Under the pieces are notes generated by a model. That model had not been told where the DNA came from. It searched no databases and saw only the letters and a program-made list of their open reading frames with translations. Positions 34,463 to 44,039 of a DNA stretch of 64,000 bases are shown here, piece after piece. Origin of the DNA: Acidobacteriota bacterium (lineage in GTDB: Bacteria; Acidobacteriota; Blastocatellia; Pyrinomonadales; Pyrinomonadaceae); contig JAEWFC010000038.1 of assembly GCA_023389035.1 (NCBI GenBank), positions 496,001-560,000 of the forward strand. Direction: 5' to 3'. Position 1 is the stretch's first letter; every line of letters starts with the position of its first letter. The position numbers were made by a program, and so were the translations under genes.

Positions 34463-34902
34463 TCGTCATCGCGGACGCCAGTTGTCTCATCACTCTGGAC
34501 AATATCGGCGAAAATAACCTGCTCCCGTCCCTATACAATGAGATCTATGTCACGCCGGAGGTGGCTGCCGAAGTCGGCGAGTCGCTTCCGGATTGGGTAA
34601 ACGAGCGTTCCAGCACGAACATTAACTTGATCAACCAGCTCGTTCCCGACCTTGAGATCGGTGAGGCATCGTCGATCGCACTTGCACTCGAACTCAACAA
34701 TTGCCTGCTTATCATTGACGAGAAAAAGGGACGACGCAAGGCCGCGGAGTTGGGCCTAAACATAACCGGAACTTTCGGCGTGATCATCGAAGCATTGGAA
34801 AAGAATCTTATCGCCGATCCCAGCTCAATAACTAACAGGCTTGAGAGGGTCGGGTTTCACATTTCGGATTCGCTGAAAGCGCGAATGCAAGACAAGTTTT
34901 GA
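34459..34902 (+). CDS. DUF3368 PIN-domain protein, probable toxin
   Basis: A 147-residue PIN-fold protein. IVIADASCLITLDNIG carries the first conserved Asp, GEASSIALALE the Glu, and LLIIDEKKGRRKAAELGL the second Asp region, followed by TGTFGVIIEALEK. DUF3368 proteins are presumed RNases neutralised by the upstream UPF0175 partner. The 4-base overlap with 34226 indicates translational coupling. The catalytic residues appear intact. Confidence 0.86.
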   Translation: MIVIADASCLITLDNIGENNLLPSLYNEIYVTPEVAAEVGESLPDWVNERSSTNINLINQLVPDLEIGEASSIALALELNNCLLIIDEKKGRRKAAELGLNITGTFGVIIEALEKNLIADPSSITNRLERVGFHISDSLKARMQDKF

Positions 34903-34966
34903 TGACCTCGTTCACGGTCTGAATGTCAGGCTAATCAGGCCACGCCATGTAAATGAGGAAACGAAA

Positions 34967-35575
34967 ATGACTCGTTCAATCCTGCAAATGCCATTTGGGT
35001 CTACGTTGAAGAAGAGTATTGGGATGCTCTTTGTAATTGTCTTGGTATTTTGCTGCGCTGGACTGGCGCAGAGTGAGTCCAAGAAATCGGAAGTCAAAAT
35101 CATCGACTCAAAACCAGGCGTGTTTATTTCCTATGATGGCCCAAAAAATGAGCCCCCGAGAACGCGTTTACTCAGGCTTCACAACAACATGAGGTGGAAT
35201 GTCTTGGTATGCCAGTATGACAAGCCCCCGGGTGCGACGGACGTTATAGGAGTACATTATTCCCTGGTGGAAACCCCTAAAACGATATTTGATCCTGAGA
35301 CCACAACTACCTATGCTGACGGGAGGGTAGTATCATCTAAGACTCCAGAAAAGGTCATTCCTAGGGGATATCCGAAGTTTGACTTTTGTGATCCGTACGA
35401 ACTGAAAAGTGGACAATCGATACTCTTTCCGGTTAGCCAAGATCATTTAATCAGGGAGGCTCGGTTGTCCGTAGATTTCTACTACGCTTGGGAGAATGTG
35501 AATGAAGCTCGAACCGGTAAAGAACCATGGCATAGTGTTGTTTTCTATTCGCAGGAGCTGATTCGTCCAAACTGA
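34967..35575 (+). CDS. Exported protein of unknown function (202 aa)
   Basis: ATGAGGAAACG just ahead of ATG 34967 provides a ribosome site. A hydrophobic segment at about residues 18-35 (SIGMLFVIVLVFCCAGLAQ) looks like a signal peptide or anchor. The mature part has two or three Cys and many Tyr and Pro residues (GVFISYDGPKNEPPRTRLLRL, YPKFDFCDPYELKSGQSILF). No family recognised. Possibly one of the many exported proteins specific to this lineage. Confidence 0.65.
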   Translation: MTRSILQMPFGSTLKKSIGMLFVIVLVFCCAGLAQSESKKSEVKIIDSKPGVFISYDGPKNEPPRTRLLRLHNNMRWNVLVCQYDKPPGATDVIGVHYSLVETPKTIFDPETTTTYADGRVVSSKTPEKVIPRGYPKFDFCDPYELKSGQSILFPVSQDHLIREARLSVDFYYAWENVNEARTGKEPWHSVVFYSQELIRPN

Positions 35576-35655
35576 AAGTTTGTCATGGACTGTGCGCAAC
35601 GTGGCTAACCTGAATACCATCAGCTCTTGCGGAGTTGTTCGAGGACAAGGCTCCG

Positions 35656-35668
35656 CCTTTCCGAAAGG
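35656..35668. repeat. Solitary REP-like palindrome
   Basis: CCTTTCCGAAAGG is followed by TGGGCTACG, the same flank seen beside the palindrome at 32220. It lies between two convergent genes of unknown function. Confidence 0.5.
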
Positions 35669-35697
35669 TGCTTAATTTTATGGGCTACGTCCGGTCT

Positions 35698-36084
35698 TTA
35701 CCTAGCACCACGTTTGATATTTATTGCCTTGTCTAAAGCTAGGACCATGGTGCCGTCTTTTTCGATGGGTGCTTCATTGAATACGACCGTCTTTTCCAGA
35801 GTGATCCCGACGTGGTTGCAGAAGGCACCGGCCATTATCACGCGGTAGTTGGTGTTCTTCTTCCGCTTCACCTCGAACGCGTTTTCCTTCCTCGGGTCGG
35901 TGGGTTTTATTCCGATCCGCTTGTGGTTCTCGTCAAACTTGAACTCTATCGCCTTTGGCGAGCCAAGCGCCTGATATGCGGCCTGGTTAAGCAAAAATAC
36001 CTTGCGCGGGCTGAGCGTTACTCTGATCTCGCCCCGCTTTGTGCCGTATGGCTTCCCTTCAAATGTCTTCCAATAATGGATCAT
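35698..36084 (-). CDS. Protein of unknown function (128 aa)
   Basis: A 128-residue protein from ATG 36084 with GAGGA about 8 bases upstream. It is basic in the middle (FEVKRKKNTNYRVIMAG) and appears to be an alpha/beta protein (VTLSPRKVFLLNQAAYQALG, AIEFKFDENHKRIGIKP). No signal peptide or membrane helix. No known family recognised. It faces the exported-protein gene at 34967. Confidence 0.65.
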   Translation of the reverse strand: MIHYWKTFEGKPYGTKRGEIRVTLSPRKVFLLNQAAYQALGSPKAIEFKFDENHKRIGIKPTDPRKENAFEVKRKKNTNYRVIMAGAFCNHVGITLEKTVVFNEAPIEKDGTMVLALDKAINIKRGAR

Positions 36085-36503
36085 GATGTCCTCACTTTGC
36101 TGTTTTGCTATCCGAAACAAGTGTGTCATACACGGCACAGTTTTGCAACTGTTAAATATGCGGCAAACAAACTTTTTTTCCTGGATGCGAAACCGCTGAT
36201 GCAGCCGAAGACGATGCAGGCAGATCGGCGAACGCGGACGGCCGACGAGATACAAGACGATGGTGTTAACGCATCCGGCGGATCATTCAGCTGCACGATG
36301 ACAACGAATGCATAGATCGTCGATCACCGCCGCTGCGTGCCGCGGTGCTGAGTTCGGCAAAGCGCAGGGCTGAGGGCAAGAACCGCGGTGCTGAGGCCAA
36401 AACCCGCGGGGCTGGATGCGAAATTTGGAAAATCCCAGCCCCGCGTCACTTCGGCTCCGATCCGCTTTCAAGATTGCCCGCAGCTGAGTGCTATAATTCC
36501 GCT
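36085..36503. other. Gene-free gap upstream of dnaG with GC-rich repeats and a hairpin
   Basis: No supported gene lies here. Three loose copies of a motif around CCGCGGTGCTGAG occur between 36338 and 36420. They are followed by an inverted repeat with arms GCGGGGCTGG and CCAGCCCCGC (about 36405-36446, 20-odd-base loop). The in-frame extension of dnaG through this stretch has no conserved character. The promoter of dnaG is at the right end. Confidence 0.6.
36489..36497 (+). promoter_or_regulatory. Extended -10 promoter of dnaG
   Basis: TGCTATAAT is a perfect extended -10 element (TGnTATAAT) for the housekeeping sigma factor, and no good -35 element is visible 17 bases upstream. The predicted transcription start is near 36504, the TTG proposed as the dnaG start, which would make the transcript leaderless or nearly so. 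Confidence 0.6.
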
Positions 36504-38351
36504 TTGCTCTACGACCAATACTTCATCGATGACCTGAAAGACCGAGCTGATCTGGTGCGGCTGATCGAGCCGTATGCGCCGCTCAAAAAAAAGGGCGCGA
36601 ACTGGATGGCCTGCTGTCCGTTTCATCAGGAAAAGACGCCGTCGTTCTCGGTGAATCCGGCGAAAGGATTCTATAAGTGTTTCGGCTGCGGAAAGGGCGG
36701 CAACGCCTTTAATTTCCTGATGGAGATGGAAGGTCTGAGCTTTCCCGAGGCGGTCGAGCGTGTTGCCGAGTTCACCGGAACGCCGCTGCCCGAACCGATC
36801 GACGACAGCCAATACAAGCAGAACAAAAAGAAAAAGGAAGAGCGAAAGCAGCTGTCAGATCAGGTAATCGAGCTGAACCGAATTGCCCTTGCTTTTTGGG
36901 AAGAGTATCTGCAATCGGGAGAAAAAGATGCTGCTGCGGCACTTGATTATCTCGAGGGCCGAGGTATTTCCACAAAGGTCATCGAGCATTTTCGCATCGG
37001 ATTCGCACCCGATTCCTGGCAGGCCCTTCATGATCATCTACTGGAAAGCGGAGCCGATGAACACCTGATCGAACAAAGCGGGTTGGTGTCTGTAAATGAA
37101 GAAAAGGAACGCGTTTTCGACCGTTTCCGCAACCGTATAATGTTTCCCGTGCTGGATGTGAACGGCGACCCTGTGGCCTTTGGCGCAAGGGCGATGGGCG
37201 ACGACCAACCCAAGTACCTTAACTCGCCGGAAACGCCGGCATACGTAAAAGGCAGGCATCTTTATGGGCTGTTTCAGTCAAAGGAAGCGATTCGGCAGAA
37301 GAAATTCGCGATACTGGTCGAAGGCTATCTCGACCTGATCGCTCTTCATCAGTTCGACATCACGAACGTCGCCGCAAGCCTCGGGACGGCGTTCACACCC
37401 GAACAATCCAAGCTGCTCAGCCGGTTCACCAAGAACGTCGTCATCAATTACGACGGCGACAAGGCAGGAATAAAGGCAGCCAGACGGGCGATCGAGGAGC
37501 TGATCCCAAACGATTTCGACATCAAGGTGCTGGTGCTTCCCGAAGGCCTCGACCCGGACGACTACATCCGCTCTAATGGGCGGGAAGCTTACAATCAGGC
37601 ACGCGGCAAGGCCAAGCCTTTCCTGCAATTCCTGCTCGATGCATCGATGGCCGAGCGTTCGTTATCGAACGCCAGGCACAAGTCAGATGCCCTCGAAGAA
37701 ACGCTTCCGGCATTGGCCGCGATCAAGAATCCGGTCCAGAAAAGACAGAGCTTTGACGATGCGATGGCGTTCTTTCGGATAGATGATTCGGGCATCAAGC
37801 GTGACCTCTGGCGGACCGTTAAAGAAGGCGGACGAGCCGAACCTGAGCTCCTGAAACGGCAGGCACGCCGCGTGACAAAGGCAAAGCTGACAGTCGCCGA
37901 ACAGCAGCTGCTGGAGCTGATGGTCTATGACAGCGAACTGCAGGAAAAGGTGCTGCCGATCCTGGAAGAAACGGATTACGAGCATCTGGCCTCGGCACAG
38001 CTATTCCGGGCTTTCTACGACCTGAACGAGAAAGGGCTGGAATTCTCAAGGGAAAACGTAGCGTCATATATCGAGGATGATGAGTTTCTGGAGGATCTCG
38101 TGCCCCTGTTGCTCCTCAGCGAGCCAAAACGCGTCTCGGGCGAGGTGATCGACGACGTCTTCCATCAGGCCGAAAACTGCATATTTTCGCTGCGTTCGAT
38201 GGCCATTTCCAACCGCATCCTCGAGATATCGCAGGAGTTGATCGCCGCCGAACAAAGCGGCGACAGCGGCTCGGTCTCGCAGCTGGTCGCCGAACAGATC
38301 GATCTCACGCGAATGCGCCACGATCTGCTTACGAAAATACGGGACATCTGA
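36504..38351 (+). CDS. dnaG: DNA primase
   Basis: A 615-residue primase. The CHC2 zinc finger has CCPFHQEKTPSF and CFGCGKGG. The TOPRIM domain carries VEGYLDLIALHQ and NYDGDKAGIKAARRA with the metal-binding Asp pair. A C-terminal helical region binds DnaB. I place the start at TTG 36504, so that the protein begins LYDQYFIDDLKDR, the usual distance before the zinc finger. An earlier ATG at 36345 would add an unconserved low-complexity segment. It makes RNA primers for replication and sits upstream of rpoD, as in many bacteria. Confidence 0.95.
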   Translation: MLYDQYFIDDLKDRADLVRLIEPYAPLKKKGANWMACCPFHQEKTPSFSVNPAKGFYKCFGCGKGGNAFNFLMEMEGLSFPEAVERVAEFTGTPLPEPIDDSQYKQNKKKKEERKQLSDQVIELNRIALAFWEEYLQSGEKDAAAALDYLEGRGISTKVIEHFRIGFAPDSWQALHDHLLESGADEHLIEQSGLVSVNEEKERVFDRFRNRIMFPVLDVNGDPVAFGARAMGDDQPKYLNSPETPAYVKGRHLYGLFQSKEAIRQKKFAILVEGYLDLIALHQFDITNVAASLGTAFTPEQSKLLSRFTKNVVINYDGDKAGIKAARRAIEELIPNDFDIKVLVLPEGLDPDDYIRSNGREAYNQARGKAKPFLQFLLDASMAERSLSNARHKSDALEETLPALAAIKNPVQKRQSFDDAMAFFRIDDSGIKRDLWRTVKEGGRAEPELLKRQARRVTKAKLTVAEQQLLELMVYDSELQEKVLPILEETDYEHLASAQLFRAFYDLNEKGLEFSRENVASYIEDDEFLEDLVPLLLLSEPKRVSGEVIDDVFHQAENCIFSLRSMAISNRILEISQELIAAEQSGDSGSVSQLVAEQIDLTRMRHDLLTKIRDI

Positions 38352-38430
38352 TATACTTTACGTTTTAAACGGCACGTCGGGCACCGGAACAATTTGCCCC
38401 GAAAAAGCGTTTTAATAGGTGATTGTAAAC

Positions 38431-38463
38431 AACGATTTGGACACGGATCAAATCCAAATCGTT
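38431..38463 (+). promoter_or_regulatory. Inverted repeat in the rpoD leader
   Basis: AACGATTTGGA and TCCAAATCGTT are perfect 11-base arms around an 11-base loop, ending 8 bases before the rpoD start. It could be an operator or an RNA hairpin controlling translation. There is no T tract, so it is not a terminator. No Shine-Dalgarno is visible between it and the ATG. Confidence 0.6.
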
Positions 38464-38471
38464 TATTAAAT

Positions 38472-40211
<1,740 letters not shown>

Positions 40212-40234
40212 TATCGTACACATTAGACAATGGG

Positions 40235-40258
40235 GCGGCAAGATATATATCTTGCCGC
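40235..40258. terminator. Bidirectional terminator between rpoD and cca
   Basis: A perfect 24-base palindrome with arms GCGGCAAGATAT and ATATCTTGCCGC, followed by TCTTTCTT on the plus side. It lies in the 53-base gap between the convergent stops of rpoD and cca. Confidence 0.85.
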
Positions 40259-40264
40259 TCTTTC

Positions 40265-41707
40265 TTATGCACCGGCACCATCCGCGATCAACAGTCCGGC
40301 CTCTATGATCGCCTCCTCGAGAGAGGTCACTCTTCCATCCATTTGCATCTCATATACTGCGTCGAGGACCTTCTTGAACAGCGGTCCTGGTGTTAGCCCC
40401 ATCTCGATTAGATGTCGTCCCATCAAAATTGGATCGGGCGCCTTTTTCTCGATCTGCAGTGAGCGAACTCGTTCGATGAACCATTCCTGTGCAGCGGCGT
40501 CGAACCACTTCTCTTTCGGAAGCCATTCCGGATTTCGGCCTAGGCTGTCCGCCTTTGCCACGCGGTATAGCAGATCGGGCTCGACCTTTCGTGCTAATCT
40601 GCGAAAAGCACCATCCCCAACGGGTTCCTTCGATTCAGCTTTATAGAATTCACCCGGTTTTAAGTGGTAACGGACGAGCTGCACAACCTGTTCACGCACA
40701 TCAAACCCATTAAGCGTGTAAATGCCGAGTCGGTCCAGTAGATCAAGCGTCGGGGGGACACCTGCTTCATCGTGCCCGCGTGAACGAACACGGCCCTCGA
40801 TAAATTCGGTGGTAGGCGGCTTCCCGAGGTCGTGACACAACGCACCTAGCATTAAGGCGACCTTTCGTTCGTAAGGGAGATCATCGATCAGCTTTCTTGC
40901 TTCATCGACAACCATGAGCGTATGCACATCCACATCGCCTTCGGGATGCCATTCCGGTTCTTGAGGCACACCTACAAGAGATTGCAACTCGGGAAAAAGC
41001 TGATCCACCACACCGAGGTCATAAAGCCACTGCAATCCGACCGATGGCCTCTCTGCTTGCAGTAACAGCTTTTCCATTTCGCCCCAGATACGCTCACGCG
41101 GCAGGTCGGTGACGTCGATAGTGCGGCAAAGTTCCACCGTCGCAGGGTCGATATCGAACGCAAGCCTTCCCGCAAACTGTGCAGCCCGCAAGACTCGCAG
41201 CGAATCCTCGCCGAAACTCTCATCGGATACGTGCCGCAGCAGTTTTCGATGGATATCCTTTCGTCCTTCGAAAGGGTCCTCGATCTCGGCCGTCAAGGGA
41301 TCTTTCAAGATCGCGTTCACGGTAAAATCTCGTCGCGAACAAGCCTCCTCGAAGGACATATCCGGGTCGCCCTCGACCACGAAGCCCCGATGCCCTCGAG
41401 CGACCTTTCGATCCCTTCGCGGAAGCGACACATCCAGGTCGTTCCCAAGTTTATAAACAGCGAAGGCCTCGCCGACCGTCTTGAGCGACAGACCTCTCGC
41501 GTTCTCACTTTCCGTTCCAGAACGCCGTGCAACAAAATCTTCTAAAAGGCTCCTCAATTGTGAAGGTTCGACGCCATAGACCTCCAGGTCCCAATCTTTC
41601 GGGTCGATGCCCATCAGCTCATCGCGCACGCATCCGCCGACGAGCATCGCCCGTCCTCCGCTATCGCGAATGGTTTTCGAGAGACTGATCACCTTGTCGG
41701 GCAGCAT
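40265..41707 (-). CDS. cca: CCA tRNA nucleotidyltransferase, HD-domain type
   Basis: A 480-residue class II nucleotidyltransferase. LVGGCVRDELMG and DWDLEVYG hold the catalytic Asp pair, and RRDFTVNAI and LRAAQFAGRLAFDID match the neck and body. A central HD phosphohydrolase domain has LGALCHDLGKPPT. ATG 41707 is the start (a TTG two codons earlier is possible). It adds or repairs the CCA end of tRNA, and the HD domain may give 2',3'-cyclic phosphatase activity. It may act on A or CC only, which sequence alone cannot decide. Confidence 0.9.
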   Translation of the reverse strand: MLPDKVISLSKTIRDSGGRAMLVGGCVRDELMGIDPKDWDLEVYGVEPSQLRSLLEDFVARRSGTESENARGLSLKTVGEAFAVYKLGNDLDVSLPRRDRKVARGHRGFVVEGDPDMSFEEACSRRDFTVNAILKDPLTAEIEDPFEGRKDIHRKLLRHVSDESFGEDSLRVLRAAQFAGRLAFDIDPATVELCRTIDVTDLPRERIWGEMEKLLLQAERPSVGLQWLYDLGVVDQLFPELQSLVGVPQEPEWHPEGDVDVHTLMVVDEARKLIDDLPYERKVALMLGALCHDLGKPPTTEFIEGRVRSRGHDEAGVPPTLDLLDRLGIYTLNGFDVREQVVQLVRYHLKPGEFYKAESKEPVGDGAFRRLARKVEPDLLYRVAKADSLGRNPEWLPKEKWFDAAAQEWFIERVRSLQIEKKAPDPILMGRHLIEMGLTPGPLFKKVLDAVYEMQMDGRVTSLEEAIIEAGLLIADGAGA

Positions 41708-41793
41708 ATTCAAATATTGATTATAAACACGATGGACAGGCTAAACAGGACCGAAAACGATCCCGACGCTACCTGTCCTGATCCGGATTCTCG

Positions 41794-43491
41794 CTATTTG
41801 ATCTTATCGTTGACGATCGCCATTATCTCGGACTCGGCTCGAATCGCCTTGCTCTCGATCTCGGCTCCGCGGGAAAGCAGATCGCTGGCGAAATCTCTGT
41901 CTTTCAATCCTGCGGCATTTATCTTCACGTTCAGAAACGCACCGATGACAGCCGACCGTGCACACAAGGCTCCGACCCCTGCGTCCGTTACCGAATTCGG
42001 ATTGCCGTTCTCCGCCATCGCACGGATGACATCAAAGGAATCGAACGCCAGCTCCATTGTCCTAAATGGCACCTCGGTCGCGTAGCGGGTCGCTTCCTGA
42101 ATGGCCGCGGCACGTGCCGATCTCTCTTCGTCCGTTCCTTTCGGCAGACCGAACGCCGCCATCACGCAGTTGAAAGATTCTGTGTCCTCATCTACGAGTC
42201 GCAAAAGGTCTTCTTTTATAACCTGGCCCTTAACCGCCCAGCCCGAAAATTCCTCCCATCGATCATCCCAGCCTGCCTTGTGCGACGAAAGATTTGCTAC
42301 CATCGCAGCGAGTGAGGCTCCTAGCGCACCAATGTAAGCTGCGATTGAACCGCCGCCGGGAGCCGGTGATTCGGACGCTGTTTCGTCAGCGAACGCCCTG
42401 CAGGTCATATCGACAAGACGACGAGCGGTGATCTGGGATTCGAGGACGTATTCGATGATCTTTTCCTGCGGATCCCATGGTTTTAGATCGCTCAACCCCA
42501 GCGATCGGACGGCGATCTTTACTTTCTCTGCTTCGGTAATTCCCAGAGAACGTCGCTGCTTTCGCAGGTAATGTTCGCCCGCATCGATGATCGCGCTTTT
42601 TGGCACCAGCCCGACAATTTCCATTCCCGTAACTCGGACACCCCGGGCCTCGGCCTTTGCACACACCTCATCGAACGCAACATGCAACGGCGTATCTCTC
42701 AGACTCGTGATATTCATCGAAACCTGTGCGATGCCATATTCCTCAATGAACCAGCCGATCGCCTTTGTCCCTTTGAGCGTGCCTGGGATCATAATGGGCT
42801 CGCCGTTTTCACCGAGAACCGGCTTGCCGGTGATCGGATCACCTTCCCTTTTCGGGCGGCCTTTTTCCCGAACATCAAAAGCTATGGCGTTTGCTCGGCG
42901 GGTCGACGTTGTATTGAGATTGAAATTGACAGCGATTAAAAAATCGCGCGCCCCGATCGCCGTCGCTCCTGAGCGGGCGACACTATCGTTAAACTCGCAT
43001 GGCCCAAAATCCGGTTTCCACTCAGTGGAACAAATCCGGTCCTTCACGCATTCATACTCACCCTCACGGCAATTGGCGAGATTCCGGCGAATCTCGCTCG
43101 AAGCAGCGTTCTCGTAGAGATAGACCGGAATGCCAAGTTCTTCTCCGACACGCTGCCCCAGTTTTCTGGCGTATTCGGCAGTCTCCTCCATAGTGATACC
43201 GGAGACCGGTACGAGCGGGCACACGTCCGTCGCACCAAATCTCGGATGGTCGCCCTTGTGCCGACGCATGTCGATCAGCTCCTGAGCCTTCTTTATCGCC
43301 TGAAACGCGGCCTCAACCACCTCGTCCGGTGTTCCGACGAAGGTTACTACAGTGCGGTTAGTTGTGGCACCCGGATCGACGTCGAGCAACTTCACGCCGT
43401 CGATACGCTCGATCTCGTCCGTGATCTGCCGGATCACCAACATGTCACGACCCTCGCTGAAGTTAGGCACACACTCAATTAGCTTCTTCAT
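41794..43491 (-). CDS. ftcD: Bifunctional glutamate formimidoyltransferase / formimidoyl-THF cyclodeaminase
   Basis: A 565-residue fused enzyme. The transferase part (about residues 1-330) starts KKLIECVPNFSEGRD and has HKGDHPRFGATDVCPLVPV. The cyclodeaminase part (about 350-565) has FADETASESPAPGGGSIAAYIGALGASLAAMVANLS and VPFRTMEL. It moves the formimino group from histidine degradation to tetrahydrofolate and releases ammonia. The fusion is known from animals and several bacterial phyla. The other hut genes are not in the window. The start is ATG 43491; a TTG at 43500 is possible. Confidence 0.95.
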   Translation of the reverse strand: MKKLIECVPNFSEGRDMLVIRQITDEIERIDGVKLLDVDPGATTNRTVVTFVGTPDEVVEAAFQAIKKAQELIDMRRHKGDHPRFGATDVCPLVPVSGITMEETAEYARKLGQRVGEELGIPVYLYENAASSEIRRNLANCREGEYECVKDRICSTEWKPDFGPCEFNDSVARSGATAIGARDFLIAVNFNLNTTSTRRANAIAFDVREKGRPKREGDPITGKPVLGENGEPIMIPGTLKGTKAIGWFIEEYGIAQVSMNITSLRDTPLHVAFDEVCAKAEARGVRVTGMEIVGLVPKSAIIDAGEHYLRKQRRSLGITEAEKVKIAVRSLGLSDLKPWDPQEKIIEYVLESQITARRLVDMTCRAFADETASESPAPGGGSIAAYIGALGASLAAMVANLSSHKAGWDDRWEEFSGWAVKGQVIKEDLLRLVDEDTESFNCVMAAFGLPKGTDEERSARAAAIQEATRYATEVPFRTMELAFDSFDVIRAMAENGNPNSVTDAGVGALCARSAVIGAFLNVKINAAGLKDRDFASDLLSRGAEIESKAIRAESEIMAIVNDKIK

Positions 43492-43692
43492 AAGAGACAA
43501 ATAGATATTCGCGCTATACGCATGCGTTCGGTACTATACTATCAGCTAATTTAAGCAAGGCGGGAATCGCTGTCGGCAGCACTCGCGGGAGACCGTGCCG
43601 GTCGGACATTCAAAATCACCCACACCCAGCGATAACTAAACTAAGGATCGTAGCCGATCTTCGAATAAGTTCTGGAACCGCGGATAATTCCG

Positions 43693-43923
43693 TAATTTAA
43701 GAGAAAAACTACTTAATTTAAGAGCAAAACTACTTAGTTCAAGCGCATAACTACTTAATTTAAGAGCAACACAACTTAATTCAAGACCAAAACTATTTAA
43801 TTCAAGACCAAAACTACTTAATTTAAGAGGAAAACTACTTAATTCAAGAGCAAGACTACTTAATTCAAGACCGAGATTACATAATTCCAAGGCAAAATTA
43901 TGTAATTTAAAAGAAAAAATACG
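43693..43923. repeat. AT-rich tandem array of 21-bp units
   Basis: Eleven consecutive 21-bp units without any insertion or deletion. The typical unit starts TAATTTAAGAG and continues CAAAACTACT. Units 5-6 and 1-2 are nearly identical; units 9-11 are more diverged. The region is extremely AT-rich in a GC-rich neighbourhood. The minus strand is open for 84 codons (43636-43890) with a heptad of the form LELSSFA, but there is no start signal. The 548-base gap between ftcD and glyS (43492-44039) holds this array and no supported gene. The core AAAACTACTTAATT matches the array at 12152 in 12 of 14 positions. Confidence 0.9.
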
Positions 43924-44039
43924 CAGAGTTGGTATTTCGTTAGCGAATAAAAGGTTAGGAATTAGCGGTACCCAGAGAATATTTCTAGATATGGACCACC
44001 TGGACTAGTTCGTAATGCGTTCGTGCGTCCACGCGGCCG

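Noticed and set aside
36345..36503. Start of dnaG at an upstream ATG
   Set aside because: It adds an unconserved low-complexity segment across the promoter and GC-rich repeats.
43636..43890. An 84-codon open frame on the minus strand with LELSSF heptads
   Set aside because: Same reasoning: the 21-bp period forces a heptad pattern, and the frame has no convincing start.
43693..43923. Possible CRISPR array
   Set aside because: Units are directly adjacent with no spacers, and no cas genes are in the window.
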